Below are positions 1 to 8,103 of a DNA stretch of 33,130 nt, piece after piece (the first letter of the stretch is position 1; every line of letters starts with the position of its first letter). This stretch comes from Micromonosporaceae bacterium (GTDB lineage Bacteria; Actinomycetota; Actinomycetes; Mycobacteriales; Micromonosporaceae). The notes under the pieces were generated by a model. That model had not been told where the DNA came from. It made no database searches and saw only the letters and a program-made list of their open reading frames with translations. The position numbers were made by a program, and so were the translations under genes. The DNA lies in assembly GCA_020027875.1 (NCBI GenBank), contig JAHRHA010000061.1, forward strand, positions 1 through 33,130, read 5' to 3'.

Positions 1-88
1 CTCATCTGTCGAATTGAGTGCGTTATGCGGGTGAGCGGACGCTGCGCCTGGGCGCTAGCGTCGGAGGCGGCAGCACGAGGAGGGCGGC

Positions 89-1108
89 GTGCCGTACGCC
101 GACTGGGGCGAGCGATCACCACGCTGGGCTGGGATCCGCAGCGAGGTGGTTGATGTGCGCGGTGTGGCTGTCCACCTCGTGCGGGCGGACGCCGCCCCCG
201 GGGCACCGCCGGATGGGTCGACTCAGCTGTTGGTTCACCCGATGGGTGCCAGCGCGGTGTGGTGGCTGGACGTGCTGGGACCGCTGACCGCGCACGGGCC
301 GGTGGTCGCCCCCGACCTGCCAGGGACCGTCGCCGGCCATACCGGCTTGCCCCATCCCAACGCCGCACGTGCGCAGAACAACGCCCGGTTCCTGCGCGCC
401 TTCACCGACGCGCTCGGTCTCGACCACGTGGTGGTGCACGGCTGGTCGACGGGGGGTCTGGCGGCGCTGCTGTTCGCCGATGTCGCGCCGAAGCGGGTCG
501 ACCGGCTCGTGCTCGTGGACGCCACCCTGCCCGGGCCGCTGACCGCGCGGCAGGCGTTGGGCTGGCAGACGCTCGGCCGGCTCGCCCTGTTCGCAGGCCC
601 GCCGATTGCTCGCGGACTCCTTGGCGTGTTCGGCCGAAGGTTGATCGACCTGAAACTGAGGTACGCCGACCCAGCGGTGCTGGCGGCCGGCAGGCTTGAC
701 GTCGCGGGTGGGGATCTGTCGCGGCTGTCGCCGGAGATGGCCGCGCTGTGGGCCGAGGAGTTCAAACAGATGCGGTCGCGGCCGGGGCGGCTGGGCGGCG
801 CCGTCCCAGCCTTCGCGTCCGCGGTCTCGGCGATGTACGTTACACGGCGCCCGGTCGAGCAGGCGATCGACCGCGTGGCCGTCCCCACGCTGCTGCTGTG
901 GGGTGACCAGGACCCGTTGATCGAGCGTGCGGTGATCGACGATCTGATCGCGCGGCGACCCGACTGGAATCTGCACGTGTTTGAGACGGTCGGACATCTG
1001 GTGCCGCTGGAGGTCCCGGATGCCTACGTCGATGTGGTCGGACGGTGGCTCGCGGAGCACCGCAAACCGCCGGATGTAAAGGCCAACATGGACCCCCCGG
1101 GGGTGTGA
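89..1108 (+). CDS. alpha/beta-fold hydrolase
   Basis: A 339-residue protein of the alpha/beta-hydrolase superfamily. The nucleophile elbow GWSTGG places the catalytic serine near residue 120. The acid is probably the Asp in WGDQDP (about residue 276) and the histidine lies in VGHLVPLE (about 303), so the Ser-Asp-His triad is complete. The PDLPG segment near residue 76 is typical of the fold. The GTG start is chosen because GAGGAGGG sits at the right distance upstream. No signal peptide or membrane segment is seen, so it is probably cytoplasmic. The substrate cannot be told from sequence; esterases, lactonases and C-C hydrolases share these motifs. Confidence 0.88.
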   Translation: MPYADWGERSPRWAGIRSEVVDVRGVAVHLVRADAAPGAPPDGSTQLLVHPMGASAVWWLDVLGPLTAHGPVVAPDLPGTVAGHTGLPHPNAARAQNNARFLRAFTDALGLDHVVVHGWSTGGLAALLFADVAPKRVDRLVLVDATLPGPLTARQALGWQTLGRLALFAGPPIARGLLGVFGRRLIDLKLRYADPAVLAAGRLDVAGGDLSRLSPEMAALWAEEFKQMRSRPGRLGGAVPAFASAVSAMYVTRRPVEQAIDRVAVPTLLLWGDQDPLIERAVIDDLIARRPDWNLHVFETVGHLVPLEVPDAYVDVVGRWLAEHRKPPDVKANMDPPGV

Positions 1109-1275
1109 AAGCCCAGACCACCCTTGACTCCGGCTGCCAGCCGAGGGATGAGGCGGCCAAAGCGTCCTCAACTGCCGCAGATCGTGCCGCCTGATGCCCG
1201 CTGTCGTCCGGAAGACTTTCGTCCGGAATCGGCACTACGGTCGCCTTACCACCCACAGACAGGAGGATGAACATC

Positions 1276-1896
1276 ATGGATATGCTCAGCGGCGAGCAGA
1301 TCACCGCGGCCGCCCTTACGGATTGGCGCAAGCTCGGCCAGGGTCTGCACGCCCGATTCGTCATCCGCGACTTTGGGCGCAGGTGTCCGCTTCCTCTCCG
1401 CCATCGGCGAGGCCGGGAAAGCCGCCGGGCATTATCCCGAGGTTCGGATGGGCACGGCTCATGTAGATCTGAAGCTGATCAGCGACGACGCCATCTACTG
1501 TGACGACGCGGGCACCGAGCATCAGGTCGAGTGGGTGACCCAACAGGACGTCGACCTGGCCCGCCGAATCAGTGAGATCGCCGCCGAGCATTCGCTCTCC
1601 GCAGATCCGCGGTCAATTGCCACCATCGAGCTGGCGCTCGACACCGCGAACGCCGCCACCGAAGTCGGCACCACCGAAGACCACGCCACTCGGCCCGGAC
1701 GAGGCAGTTCGACAGTTGCGGACGGTGGCCACGGCCGACGAGGCTCACGACATCTTGCGGCGGATGAAGCGATCGGTGGCGGGGTTCGAGAAGGTCGCCG
1801 ACTCGTTCAGTGTGGCGTACAGAAAGAGTTCCACCATTTCGGTACTGACGGACGGCATTGTCGACATGGTGTTTGCGGCGCGCCGGTTCGAGCCGC
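1276..1896 (+). pseudogene. pterin-4a-carbinolamine dehydratase, frameshifted
   Basis: The reading frame from ATG 1276 gives the N-terminus of an actinobacterial 4a-hydroxytetrahydrobiopterin dehydratase (LSGEQITAA, DWRKLGQGLHARF). It loses homology at the GGG run 1375-1377. The next frame then continues with FLSAIGEAGKAAGH, YPEVRMGTAHVDLKL and VEWVTQQDVDLARRI, and fades after ELALDTANAA near 1660. One surplus G in 1375-1377 would explain the shift. Related proteins often carry a C-terminal VOC domain, which is absent here. A third frame (about 1695-1896, containing DEAVRQLRTVATADEAHDIL and IVDMVFAARR) may be a scrap of a different small protein. A sequencing error could explain the first shift but not the missing tail. 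Confidence 0.7.
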
Positions 1897-1993
1897 TGCA
1901 ACGCGGGGGGCATGCGATAGCGCGGCGGCCACCGCTGTGCGCAAGGGTGAGGCCCCGTTGGCGACGGCGTTATGATCGCGCAAACGTGTCACC

Positions 1994-2908
1994 CTACAAA
2001 CCTGCCGCCTCGGTGGATGGGGCTCCCGGGGGCGCGGGGACGGGGACGTCCAGGGCCAGGATTCGGCCGGTGGGGTCACCGGTGAACATCTCCGGGCCCT
2101 TGGACCAGTCGGCCACCACCATGAGCAGCGTCCGTCCGTCCGAGCCACCGAGGGCACACGAGAAGCAGCCCAGCCCGGTATCGACGGTCTGCAGCACATC
2201 GCCACCTTCGTGCACCCGTACGCAGTGGTGGTTGGGCACGTCCGCGTACCAGATGGCCCCCTCGGCGTCGAGGCAGATGCCGTCCGGGGCGGCCGCGTCG
2301 CCCAGATGGGCCCAGACCCGACGGTTGGCGAGGCTGCCGTCGGGTGTGATGTCGAACGCGGTCAGCACATGCGCGTACGACTCCGCGACGATCAACGTCG
2401 AGTCGTCGGGCGTCACGGCCATCCCGTTGGGGAAGCCGAACCCGTCCGCCACCTGGCGGACCGCGCCGTCCGGGGTGGCCAGGGCGACCAGCCCCGGCCG
2501 GAACTCTCCGCCCGGGAAGTTGCCGCGTTGATCGCCTCCGGCGAAGTCGAACGCGATGTTGTTGAGGTACGCGTTGGCGCGGCTGTCCACCGCGATCTCG
2601 TTCCACTGCTGCACGTCGAACGCCCTGCTGAGGTCGGCGTGGGTGACCAGGGTGCCGTCCGGCTCCTGCCGTACGACGCTGCGGGTGGCTCCCGAGACGA
2701 GCAGCAGCCGACCGTCGGGGAGCCAGTCGATGCAGACTGGGCCGAAGCCACCGTCGCCCGGCGGCCGGAGCATCACCTCACTCTTCCCGTCCAGGTCGAC
2801 CGCGATGATCTCCTGGCGGGCCCAGTCGGCGAACCAGAGCCGGCCGTCGTGCCAGCGGAGGGACTCGCCGAAGACGATCCCGGTCATCAGGGTGCGCAGG
2901 TCAGACAT
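1994..2908 (-). CDS. SMP-30/gluconolactonase-like beta-propeller protein
   Basis: A 304-residue protein of the SMP-30/gluconolactonase/LRE family, six-bladed beta-propeller lactonases that open sugar or related lactones using one divalent metal. The N-terminal GESLRWHDGRLWFADW carries the family's metal-binding Glu. The middle segment NEIAVDSRANAYLNNI and the GFPNGMAVTPD loop supply the expected Asn and Asp ligands, and the later DGICLDAEGAIWYAD blade is typical. The ATG at 2908 is chosen over longer options because GGAGGAGAGG lies just upstream and homology begins there. It is divergent from the DGPF gene. No signal peptide is visible. The exact substrate is unknown. Confidence 0.88.
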   Translation of the reverse strand: MSDLRTLMTGIVFGESLRWHDGRLWFADWARQEIIAVDLDGKSEVMLRPPGDGGFGPVCIDWLPDGRLLLVSGATRSVVRQEPDGTLVTHADLSRAFDVQQWNEIAVDSRANAYLNNIAFDFAGGDQRGNFPGGEFRPGLVALATPDGAVRQVADGFGFPNGMAVTPDDSTLIVAESYAHVLTAFDITPDGSLANRRVWAHLGDAAAPDGICLDAEGAIWYADVPNHHCVRVHEGGDVLQTVDTGLGCFSCALGGSDGRTLLMVVADWSKGPEMFTGDPTGRILALDVPVPAPPGAPSTEAAGL

Positions 2909-2968
2909 GGGGACCTCTCCTCCCGTACCAGCGTCCGGCGACGTATCGGCAGCTCTGTGGACGCCACT

Positions 2969-2979
2969 CATACGGTATG
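2969..2979. promoter_or_regulatory. small palindrome between divergent genes
   Basis: An 11-bp inverted repeat (CATAC, one central G, GTATG) lies in the 121-bp gap between the divergent SMP-30-like gene and the DGPF gene. Position and symmetry suit an operator, but it is short and no matching regulator gene is adjacent. Confidence 0.2.
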
Positions 2980-3029
2980 TAGAAGCTGGGCGGTCGGTTT
3001 CGACATCAGGAAAGAGCGAGGAGGTACGT

Positions 3030-3401
3030 ATGAAGTACGTGATCCTGATCCGGCACAACCTGAAGGCCCTCGAGGTCTGGGCGAGCATGCCCGCGGAGCA
3101 GCGTGCCGAAGGGTTCGCCGTCTACGCGGCGCTAACCGAGGATCTCGCCGCGTCCGGGGAGTTGATCGTGACGGAGGCGCTGGCCCACCCGTCGACGGCC
3201 AAGGTGGTCAGCGTGCGCGACGGCGAGGTGATCGCCAGTGACGGGCCGTACGCCGAGGTCAAGGAGCACTTGGCCGGCTTCTACCTGATCGAGTGCGACA
3301 GCATCGACCGGGCCGTCCAGGTCGCCGCCCGCATCCCCGAGGCCGACTTTGTCGAGATCGAGGTGCGCCCCGTGCTCGACCACATCAGCGTGGACATGTG
3401 A
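3030..3401 (+). CDS. YCII/DGPF-domain protein
   Basis: A 123-residue YCII-related protein. The family signature appears as SDGPYAEVKEHLAGFYLIE near residues 71-89 (a DGPF variant). The N-terminal MKYVILIRHN strand and the histidine in that segment fit the family's alpha-beta barrel fold. The start follows a strong GAGGAGG site. DGPF proteins are known genetic partners of ECF42-type sigma factors, and the next gene is one, overlapping by four bases. Their biochemical role is poorly defined; a link to control of the partner sigma factor is inferred from context only. Confidence 0.9.
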   Translation: MKYVILIRHNLKALEVWASMPAEQRAEGFAVYAALTEDLAASGELIVTEALAHPSTAKVVSVRDGEVIASDGPYAEVKEHLAGFYLIECDSIDRAVQVAARIPEADFVEIEVRPVLDHISVDM

Positions 3402-4609
3402 CGGCGGACATCCCGGGCCTGCTGCGGGAGCTCACCCCGCGGGTTCTCGGCGTGCTCGTGCGGCGGTTCGGTCGGTTCGACCAGTGCGAGGACGCCGTCC
3501 AGGAAGCACTGCTGGCGGCGGCGCAGCAGTGGCCGGCCGAGGGCGTGCCGGCCAATCCCACCGGCTGGCTGGTCACAGTTGCGTCGCGGCGGTGGACCGA
3601 GGCGTGGCGCAGCGAGACCGCCCGGCGGCGGCGCGAGACGCACGCCGCATTGCTCGAGCCGCCGGCCGCCGCGCCGGCCCCGGCGGAGGACGACACGCTC
3701 ACCCTGCTGCTGCTGTGCTGCCATCCGACCCTTACTCCGGTGTCGCAGGTCGCGCTGACGCTGCGGGCCGTGGGCGGCCTCACCACGGCGGAGATCGCCC
3801 GCGCGCTGCTGGTCCCGGAGGCGACCGTGGGCCAGCGGATCAGCCGCGCGAAGCAGCGCCTCAAGGGGGCACAGTTCACGCTGCCGCCATCGGCGGAGCT
3901 GGCCGATCGGATTGTGGCCGTCCGGCATGTCCTGTACCTCATCTTCAACGAGGGCTACACCGCCAGCTCCGGGCCGGCCCTGCAGCGCGTCCAGCTGAGC
4001 GCCGAGGCGATCCGGCTGACCCGGCGGCTGCACGCGCACCGGCCAGACGACGGGGAGGTCGCCGGTCTGCTCGCGCTCATGCTGCTCACCGATGCCCGCC
4101 GGCCCGCCCGTACCGACCGCGACGGCGCGCTCATCCCGTTGGCGGAGCAGGACCGCGGCCGGTGGGATAGGGCCGCCATCGCCGAAGGGATCGCCCTCGT
4201 CACCCGGGCCCTGGCAATGGCCGAGCCGGGGCCGTTCCAGCTGCAGGCCGCGATCGCCGCCGTGCACGACGAGGCGGCCACCGCGGCCCAGACCGACTGG
4301 CCGCAGATCCTCGTCCTCTACGACCTGCTGCACTTCGTCGCGCCCGGGCCGATGGTCACGCTCGGCCGGATCGTCGCACTGTCCATGGTGGACGGTCCAC
4401 GGGCGGGGCTGCGCGAGCTCGACCTTGCCGCGGGCGACCCGGTGCTCGCCGGCCACCACCGGTTGCACGCGGTCCGGGCCCACCTGCTCGACCTGACTGG
4501 CGACACGGCCGGCGCCCGAGCCGAGTACGAGCTGGCCGCGCGGCGGACCCTCAGCATCCCGGAACGGGCCTATCTCGAGTCGCGGGCTCACCGCCCGTCG
4601 TCGAAGTAG
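3398..4609 (+). CDS. ECF42-type RNA polymerase sigma factor
   Basis: A 403-residue sigma factor. Region 2 lies near residues 5-75 (FDQCEDAVQEALLAAAQQWP, then NPTGWLVTVASRRWTEAWR). Region 4 lies near 110-160 (GGLTTAEIARALLVPEATV, then QRISRAKQRLK). A C-terminal extension of more than 200 residues begins with LYLIFNEGYTASSG, the signature of the ECF42 group. That extension is known to be needed for activity in studied members and replaces a classic anti-sigma factor. The GTG start is embedded in the stop region of the DGPF gene (GTGA overlap), so the two are translationally coupled. Confidence 0.92.
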   Translation: MTADIPGLLRELTPRVLGVLVRRFGRFDQCEDAVQEALLAAAQQWPAEGVPANPTGWLVTVASRRWTEAWRSETARRRRETHAALLEPPAAAPAPAEDDTLTLLLLCCHPTLTPVSQVALTLRAVGGLTTAEIARALLVPEATVGQRISRAKQRLKGAQFTLPPSAELADRIVAVRHVLYLIFNEGYTASSGPALQRVQLSAEAIRLTRRLHAHRPDDGEVAGLLALMLLTDARRPARTDRDGALIPLAEQDRGRWDRAAIAEGIALVTRALAMAEPGPFQLQAAIAAVHDEAATAAQTDWPQILVLYDLLHFVAPGPMVTLGRIVALSMVDGPRAGLRELDLAAGDPVLAGHHRLHAVRAHLLDLTGDTAGARAEYELAARRTLSIPERAYLESRAHRPSSK

Positions 4610-4741
4610 AAGCCGTTCACGCCGGTCATGACTTTGACGACCGGCTCTGTCGGGGGATGCCCGGTTAACCGCCGAACACCCGCGAGACCGCGGTTCACAC
4701 CGTGGGACGATCGGACCGAAGACCTGCCTAACGCTTCGGGG

Positions 4742-5716
4742 ATGGCCGTGCTGCTCGTTGTCGGTCTCGGCTTTGCGGCGGCATTTCTGTTCGCACTCGC
4801 CGGATCACTGCAGCAACACGAGGCTAACAAGGCCAACCGGGCCATCCAGCATCGACGACATCAGACCGGGTTGCAGCGGCCGGACGAGGCCGGAACCGAT
4901 TTTCGGCGGCGCGCGTTCCTGCTCGCCCTGGCCCGTCAGTTGCCCCGAAGTCAGCTATGGCGCTTGGGCTGGGCCATCAATCTGGGGGGCTTCCTGGTTC
5001 AGGGCGCTGCCCTGTACCTCGGCTCGGTCGCGCTGGTCCAGCCGTTGCTGGTGACCCAATTGATCTTTGCCTTGCCGCTCACCACGTGGTGGGCTCGCCG
5101 ATGGCCGAGCCGGCGCGACTGGCTCTGCGGCGCCGCCATCTGCGGCGGTGTCACCCTTTTCCTCGTCGCCCATGGCGGTTCGCAGCTGGGGGGCGAGGCC
5201 GACCGGGACCGGATCGTTCTCGCTGGCGTCTCGGCCGCCGGTGTTATCGCCGTGCTCCTGCGTATGTCGGCCAAGCGGTCGCCGTTGGTACAAGCGGCGC
5301 TGATATCGGTCGGTGCCGGGCTGTGCTTTGCGATCAGCGCGGCGCTGATGAAGCTGACCGCGGAGGACCTGGTGGAGCACGGCGTCGCCGCCACGGCGGC
5401 TGACTGGCCCGGCTACGCGCTCGCCGCGTCGACCGTGACCGGCGTCGTCCTGGGCCAGTGGGCGTTCGCTACCGGATCACTGCCAACCGCGGTGGCGACG
5501 ATGACGATCACCAACCCCGTGGCCAGTTACCTCATCGGGGTCCTGGCGTTCCATGCCGTCCCGGAAGCGAGTCCGCCCAGGCTGGCCGCAGCGGCGGCGG
5601 CTGGGGCGCTGATTAGTGTCGGAGTAGTCGGGCTCGCGCACTCCTCGATCGTGCAGCCGCCAGCGGGCGCGCCGCCGACGGTGCTCGCCGACCAGCCACA
5701 CCGGCAAGAGCCGTGA
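4742..5716 (+). CDS. DMT/EamA-like multi-pass membrane transporter
   Basis: A protein of 324 residues with about nine hydrophobic segments, beginning with AVLLVVGLGFAAAFLFALAG at the N-terminus, and with paired halves as in the drug/metabolite transporter superfamily. Segments such as LGSVALVQPLLVTQLIFALP and the second-half GSLPTAVATMTITNPVASYL look like the repeated motif of EamA-type proteins. The frame is open from 4628, but the ATG at 4742 is preferred because the first transmembrane helix starts there; its ribosome site is weak. The substrate cannot be predicted. No operon partner: 132 bp separate it from the sigma factor gene. Confidence 0.75.
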   Translation: MAVLLVVGLGFAAAFLFALAGSLQQHEANKANRAIQHRRHQTGLQRPDEAGTDFRRRAFLLALARQLPRSQLWRLGWAINLGGFLVQGAALYLGSVALVQPLLVTQLIFALPLTTWWARRWPSRRDWLCGAAICGGVTLFLVAHGGSQLGGEADRDRIVLAGVSAAGVIAVLLRMSAKRSPLVQAALISVGAGLCFAISAALMKLTAEDLVEHGVAATAADWPGYALAASTVTGVVLGQWAFATGSLPTAVATMTITNPVASYLIGVLAFHAVPEASPPRLAAAAAAGALISVGVVGLAHSSIVQPPAGAPPTVLADQPHRQEP

Positions 5717-5756
5717 CTTCCCGCCGTTAACGGCACGAGCAGGAGCCGCCCGGCCA

Positions 5757-5797
5757 GGCGCGCCGAGCGCGCGGGGGGCGCGGGGCGGGGGCGCGCC
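5757..5797. repeat. GC-only hairpin with GGCGCGCC arms
   Basis: The intergenic stretch after the transporter gene carries two copies of the self-complementary octamer GGCGCGCC at 5757-5764 and 5790-5797, separated by 25 bases of almost pure G and C. The two copies can pair. It may act as a terminator for the upstream gene, although no T-run follows. Confidence 0.35.
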
Positions 5798-5878
5798 AGA
5801 ATACGCCGCGTTGGGCCGCAACTCGAGCGTTCGCGGGATCACCAACGCACGCCGGCGTGACCTGCTAGAAGTCGGAGA

Positions 5879-7654
5879 ATGAGGATCGGCGGGTCGGCTG
5901 ACGGCGACAGCCCGCGGCAGCCGTACCGGCGGGAGCTGGGAATCTGGCTCGCGGTCTTTGCCGTCTATGTGGTCCTGACGAGCATCGAGTGGTCCGGACG
6001 GCAGCGTGCCGCCGTCGAGAACAGCCGGTGGCTCTTCGATCTAGAACGGTCCCTGCACATCGACGTCGAACTTGCACTCAATCACTGGTTGGTCCAGCGC
6101 GAAGGGCTGCGCGCGGCGGCCAACTACGAGTACGCCCTCACCTACATCGTCAGTTCCTTCGGCTTGCTGCTCTGGCTGTATCTTCGCCGGCCAGCGATGT
6201 ACTGCTGGGCACGCACGTCATTCATCCTGCTTAACCTCGTGAGCCTCATCTGCTTCACGGTTTATCCCGTTGCTCCGCCGCGGTTGGTTGCGGACCTCGG
6301 CTTCACCGACACGGTCGTGCTCGACCGCACCTGGGGATCGTGGGGCTCGCCGCTGGTTTCGCACGCCAACCAGCTGGCGGCGATGCCGTCGCTGCACATC
6401 GGGTGGGCCCTATGGGTCAGCCTGATCCTCGCCACTATCGCCAGCGGTGGGTTGAGTCAAACGGTAAGTGGCCTTCACGTCCTGGTGACCTTGCTGGTCA
6501 TCATGGCGACAGCCAACCACTACCTGATCGACGCCGCTGGCGGCGCCTTTGTCGCGGTCGCCTCTGTTGCCATGACGCGACCTCGAGCGGACGGCTCTGC
6601 CCGTTGGGTCGCGGTTACCGATGCTCTCCTCCGGGCTCTCACACGCCGCCAGCAGCCGCTGCCCGAGGACGCGCGCGGCCTCCTGGAGCTCGGGGCACCT
6701 CACGATTTGGTACGACGCCGGGATCGCCGCGAGCTGCTCGGCGTACCACACCGGGTTGCTGGTGCTGCCGACCAGGCGGGTGGTCTCGGCATCGACCGGC
6801 TCGAGCGATCCCAAGGCGCGGGGCAGGCAAGGCGCCACGGTCTCGAAATGCGCGTCGATGACGACCTCGACGTCGTACTCCCATCCGACCGCAAGATGCG
6901 CCTCGAGCGTGGCGACCGGGTCGAGGTTGGCGGGTGGGCTGAACGTGTCCTCGAGCACCTCCACTCCGCGGACCCGGTCGATCCGATATGCCCGTCGGGC
7001 GTCCGCGGTGTGGGACCAACACAGCAGGTACCACCGGCCGTGCCGTACGACGACCGCCCACGGGTCGACATCCATGACCCACTCCGACCCGGCCTCGGAG
7101 CGGTAGCCGACCCGCACCCGCCGGCGGTCCGAGCAGGCCTGCACGAGGGCGGTCGTGGTCCCGGGGTCGGGCCGGGCGGCGGCGCGGTCAGGGGCGGGCG
7201 CCGTTGTACGACGGACAGCCTCGGCCTGGGCGGCCACCGCCTCCGGGAGTGCCCGCACGATCTTGCTGAGTGCGCTGCCGACCGAGTCGGCGGGATCGCT
7301 CACGTCGTGGTGGCCGTCGAGCACGGCCATGACCAGGCCGAGGGCCTCGGCAGCGCTGAACATCAGCGGCGGGAGCCGGAGGCCGCGGCCGACGCGGTAG
7401 CCGCCGTAGGGCCCACGGACGGACTCGATCGGGATGCCGGCTTCGCGGAGAATGCCGACGTACCGCCGGGCGGCCCGCCCCGAGACGCCGAGCTTCTCTG
7501 CGAGCCGGTCCGCGGAGATGCCCGGGCTGCCCTGAACCAGTTCGAGGGCCAGCAGCGCCCGTGCCGTAGGGCTCGCGTCGGGATTCACAGCAACACCTCA
7601 CCCTGCAATCCGGAAGCAGAACGTCCGGAACGGAACCTAGCATGCGACTCATGA
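5879..7654 (+). CDS. PAP2-family membrane phosphatase/transferase; reading frame runs on past the domain
   Basis: The first about 240 residues are a PAP2-superfamily membrane protein of the inositolphosphotransferase/Aur1-like branch. There are about six hydrophobic segments and a YPVAPPRL loop. The active-site motif AMPSLHIGWALW supplies Ser and His, and ANHYLIDAAGG supplies the second His and Asp. Such enzymes move phosphate or phospho-alcohol groups on membrane lipids. Homology ends near 6580-6640, but no stop codon occurs in frame until 7652-7654, so the frame crosses the whole opposite-strand WYL gene. The last 330 or so codons are almost certainly not a normal domain. Either the natural stop was lost or a frameshift hides it. 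Confidence 0.6.
   Translation: MRIGGSADGDSPRQPYRRELGIWLAVFAVYVVLTSIEWSGRQRAAVENSRWLFDLERSLHIDVELALNHWLVQREGLRAAANYEYALTYIVSSFGLLLWLYLRRPAMYCWARTSFILLNLVSLICFTVYPVAPPRLVADLGFTDTVVLDRTWGSWGSPLVSHANQLAAMPSLHIGWALWVSLILATIASGGLSQTVSGLHVLVTLLVIMATANHYLIDAAGGAFVAVASVAMTRPRADGSARWVAVTDALLRALTRRQQPLPEDARGLLELGAPHDLVRRRDRRELLGVPHRVAGAADQAGGLGIDRLERSQGAGQARRHGLEMRVDDDLDVVLPSDRKMRLERGDRVEVGGWAERVLEHLHSADPVDPICPSGVRGVGPTQQVPPAVPYDDRPRVDIHDPLRPGLGAVADPHPPAVRAGLHEGGRGPGVGPGGGAVRGGRRCTTDSLGLGGHRLRECPHDLAECAADRVGGIAHVVVAVEHGHDQAEGLGSAEHQRREPEAAADAVAAVGPTDGLDRDAGFAENADVPPGGPPRDAELLCEPVRGDARAALNQFEGQQRPCRRARVGIHSNTSPCNPEAERPERNLACDS
6410..7588 (-). CDS. WYL-domain transcriptional regulator with HTH
   Basis: A DeoR/YafY-type regulator. 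An N-terminal winged helix-turn-helix spans about residues 8-60 (GISADRLAEKLGVSGRAARR, then the GPYGGYRVGRG wing). The WYL domain follows at about 145-215 (VRVGYRS, DPWAVVVRHGRWYLLCW, AYRIDRV) and then a WCX-like C-terminal domain. WYL proteins typically sense a nucleic-acid or metabolite ligand. The start is GTG 7588, preceded by GGGTGAGGTG. Expected family length is about 320 residues, ending near 6640; the frame continues 65-75 codons into the antisense of the PAP2 gene. It is divergent from the DinB-like gene with 53 bp between, so it may regulate that pair. Confidence 0.82.
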   Translation of the reverse strand: MNPDASPTARALLALELVQGSPGISADRLAEKLGVSGRAARRYVGILREAGIPIESVRGPYGGYRVGRGLRLPPLMFSAAEALGLVMAVLDGHHDVSDPADSVGSALSKIVRALPEAVAAQAEAVRRTTAPAPDRAAARPDPGTTTALVQACSDRRRVRVGYRSEAGSEWVMDVDPWAVVVRHGRWYLLCWSHTADARRAYRIDRVRGVEVLEDTFSPPANLDPVATLEAHLAVGWEYDVEVVIDAHFETVAPCLPRALGSLEPVDAETTRLVGSTSNPVWYAEQLAAIPASYQIVRCPELQEAARVLGQRLLAACESPEESIGNRDPTGRAVRSRSRHGNRGDRDKGAASGVDQVVVGCRHDDQQGHQDVKATYRLTQPTAGDSGEDQADP

Positions 7655-8103
7655 CCGAGGACACAGGTCCGGCGACGCTTGCGGAGCCGGACTACGCGAC
7701 ACCGCGGGATACCAGGATTGCCGAACCATCGATGACGGCCTGCGAGGTCGAAACGCTGCTCTTCGCGCTGGAACGCTCCCGGGCGCAGTTCGCCTGGAAG
7801 TGCGGCGGACTGGACGCGGCCAGCCTGAACAAGCCGCACCCGCCGTCGACGATGACCCTGGGCGGCCTGCTCAAGCACCTCGCTCTCGTCGAGGACCGGT
7901 ACACCATCGACTTCACCGGGCGGGCGCCCGGCCCGCCATGGGACGCGGTCGACTTCGATGCCGAACCCGGCTGGGAGTGGCGTACGGCGACCGGCGACAC
8001 CCCCGAGGAGCTCTACGCGCTCTGGCGAGGCGCGGTCGAGCACGCGGACCTCCTCCGCGAGGCCGTCGACGGCTTGCTGGGAGAGGACCCGCCGCAGTCA
8101 TGA
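7642..8103 (+). CDS. DinB-like (DUF664) protein with an apparent internal deletion
   Basis: A 153-residue protein of the DinB/DUF664 four-helix group, thought to be metal-dependent thiol-transferase-like enzymes. The first helix pair is clear (FAWKCGGLDAASLNK, then LGGLLKHLALVEDRY with the metal-ligand His). The end, HADLLREAVDGLLGEDPP, matches the family C-terminus. The stretch that normally joins LWRGAVE to that end, including the IEEYARH-type histidine helix, is missing, about 40 residues by family comparison from memory. The protein may therefore be inactive. The start is uncertain: ATG 7642, 7651 and 7732 are all in frame. Its stop overlaps the GNAT start. Confidence 0.72.
   Translation: MRLMTEDTGPATLAEPDYATPRDTRIAEPSMTACEVETLLFALERSRAQFAWKCGGLDAASLNKPHPPSTMTLGGLLKHLALVEDRYTIDFTGRAPGPPWDAVDFDAEPGWEWRTATGDTPEELYALWRGAVEHADLLREAVDGLLGEDPPQS

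Noticed and set aside
116..1171. Long minus-strand open frame of 351 codons
   Set aside because: It lies opposite the hydrolase gene, has Arg/Gly/Pro-rich content without any domain, and is the expected shadow in GC-rich DNA.
1200..1235. Direct repeat TCGTCCGGAA upstream of the pterin dehydratase remnant
   Set aside because: Two short copies only, in a GC-rich stretch; too weak to call a regulatory site.
3281..4591. Long minus-strand open frame opposite the sigma factor
   Set aside because: Codon-aligned antisense of the ECF42 gene; no domain and no ribosome site.
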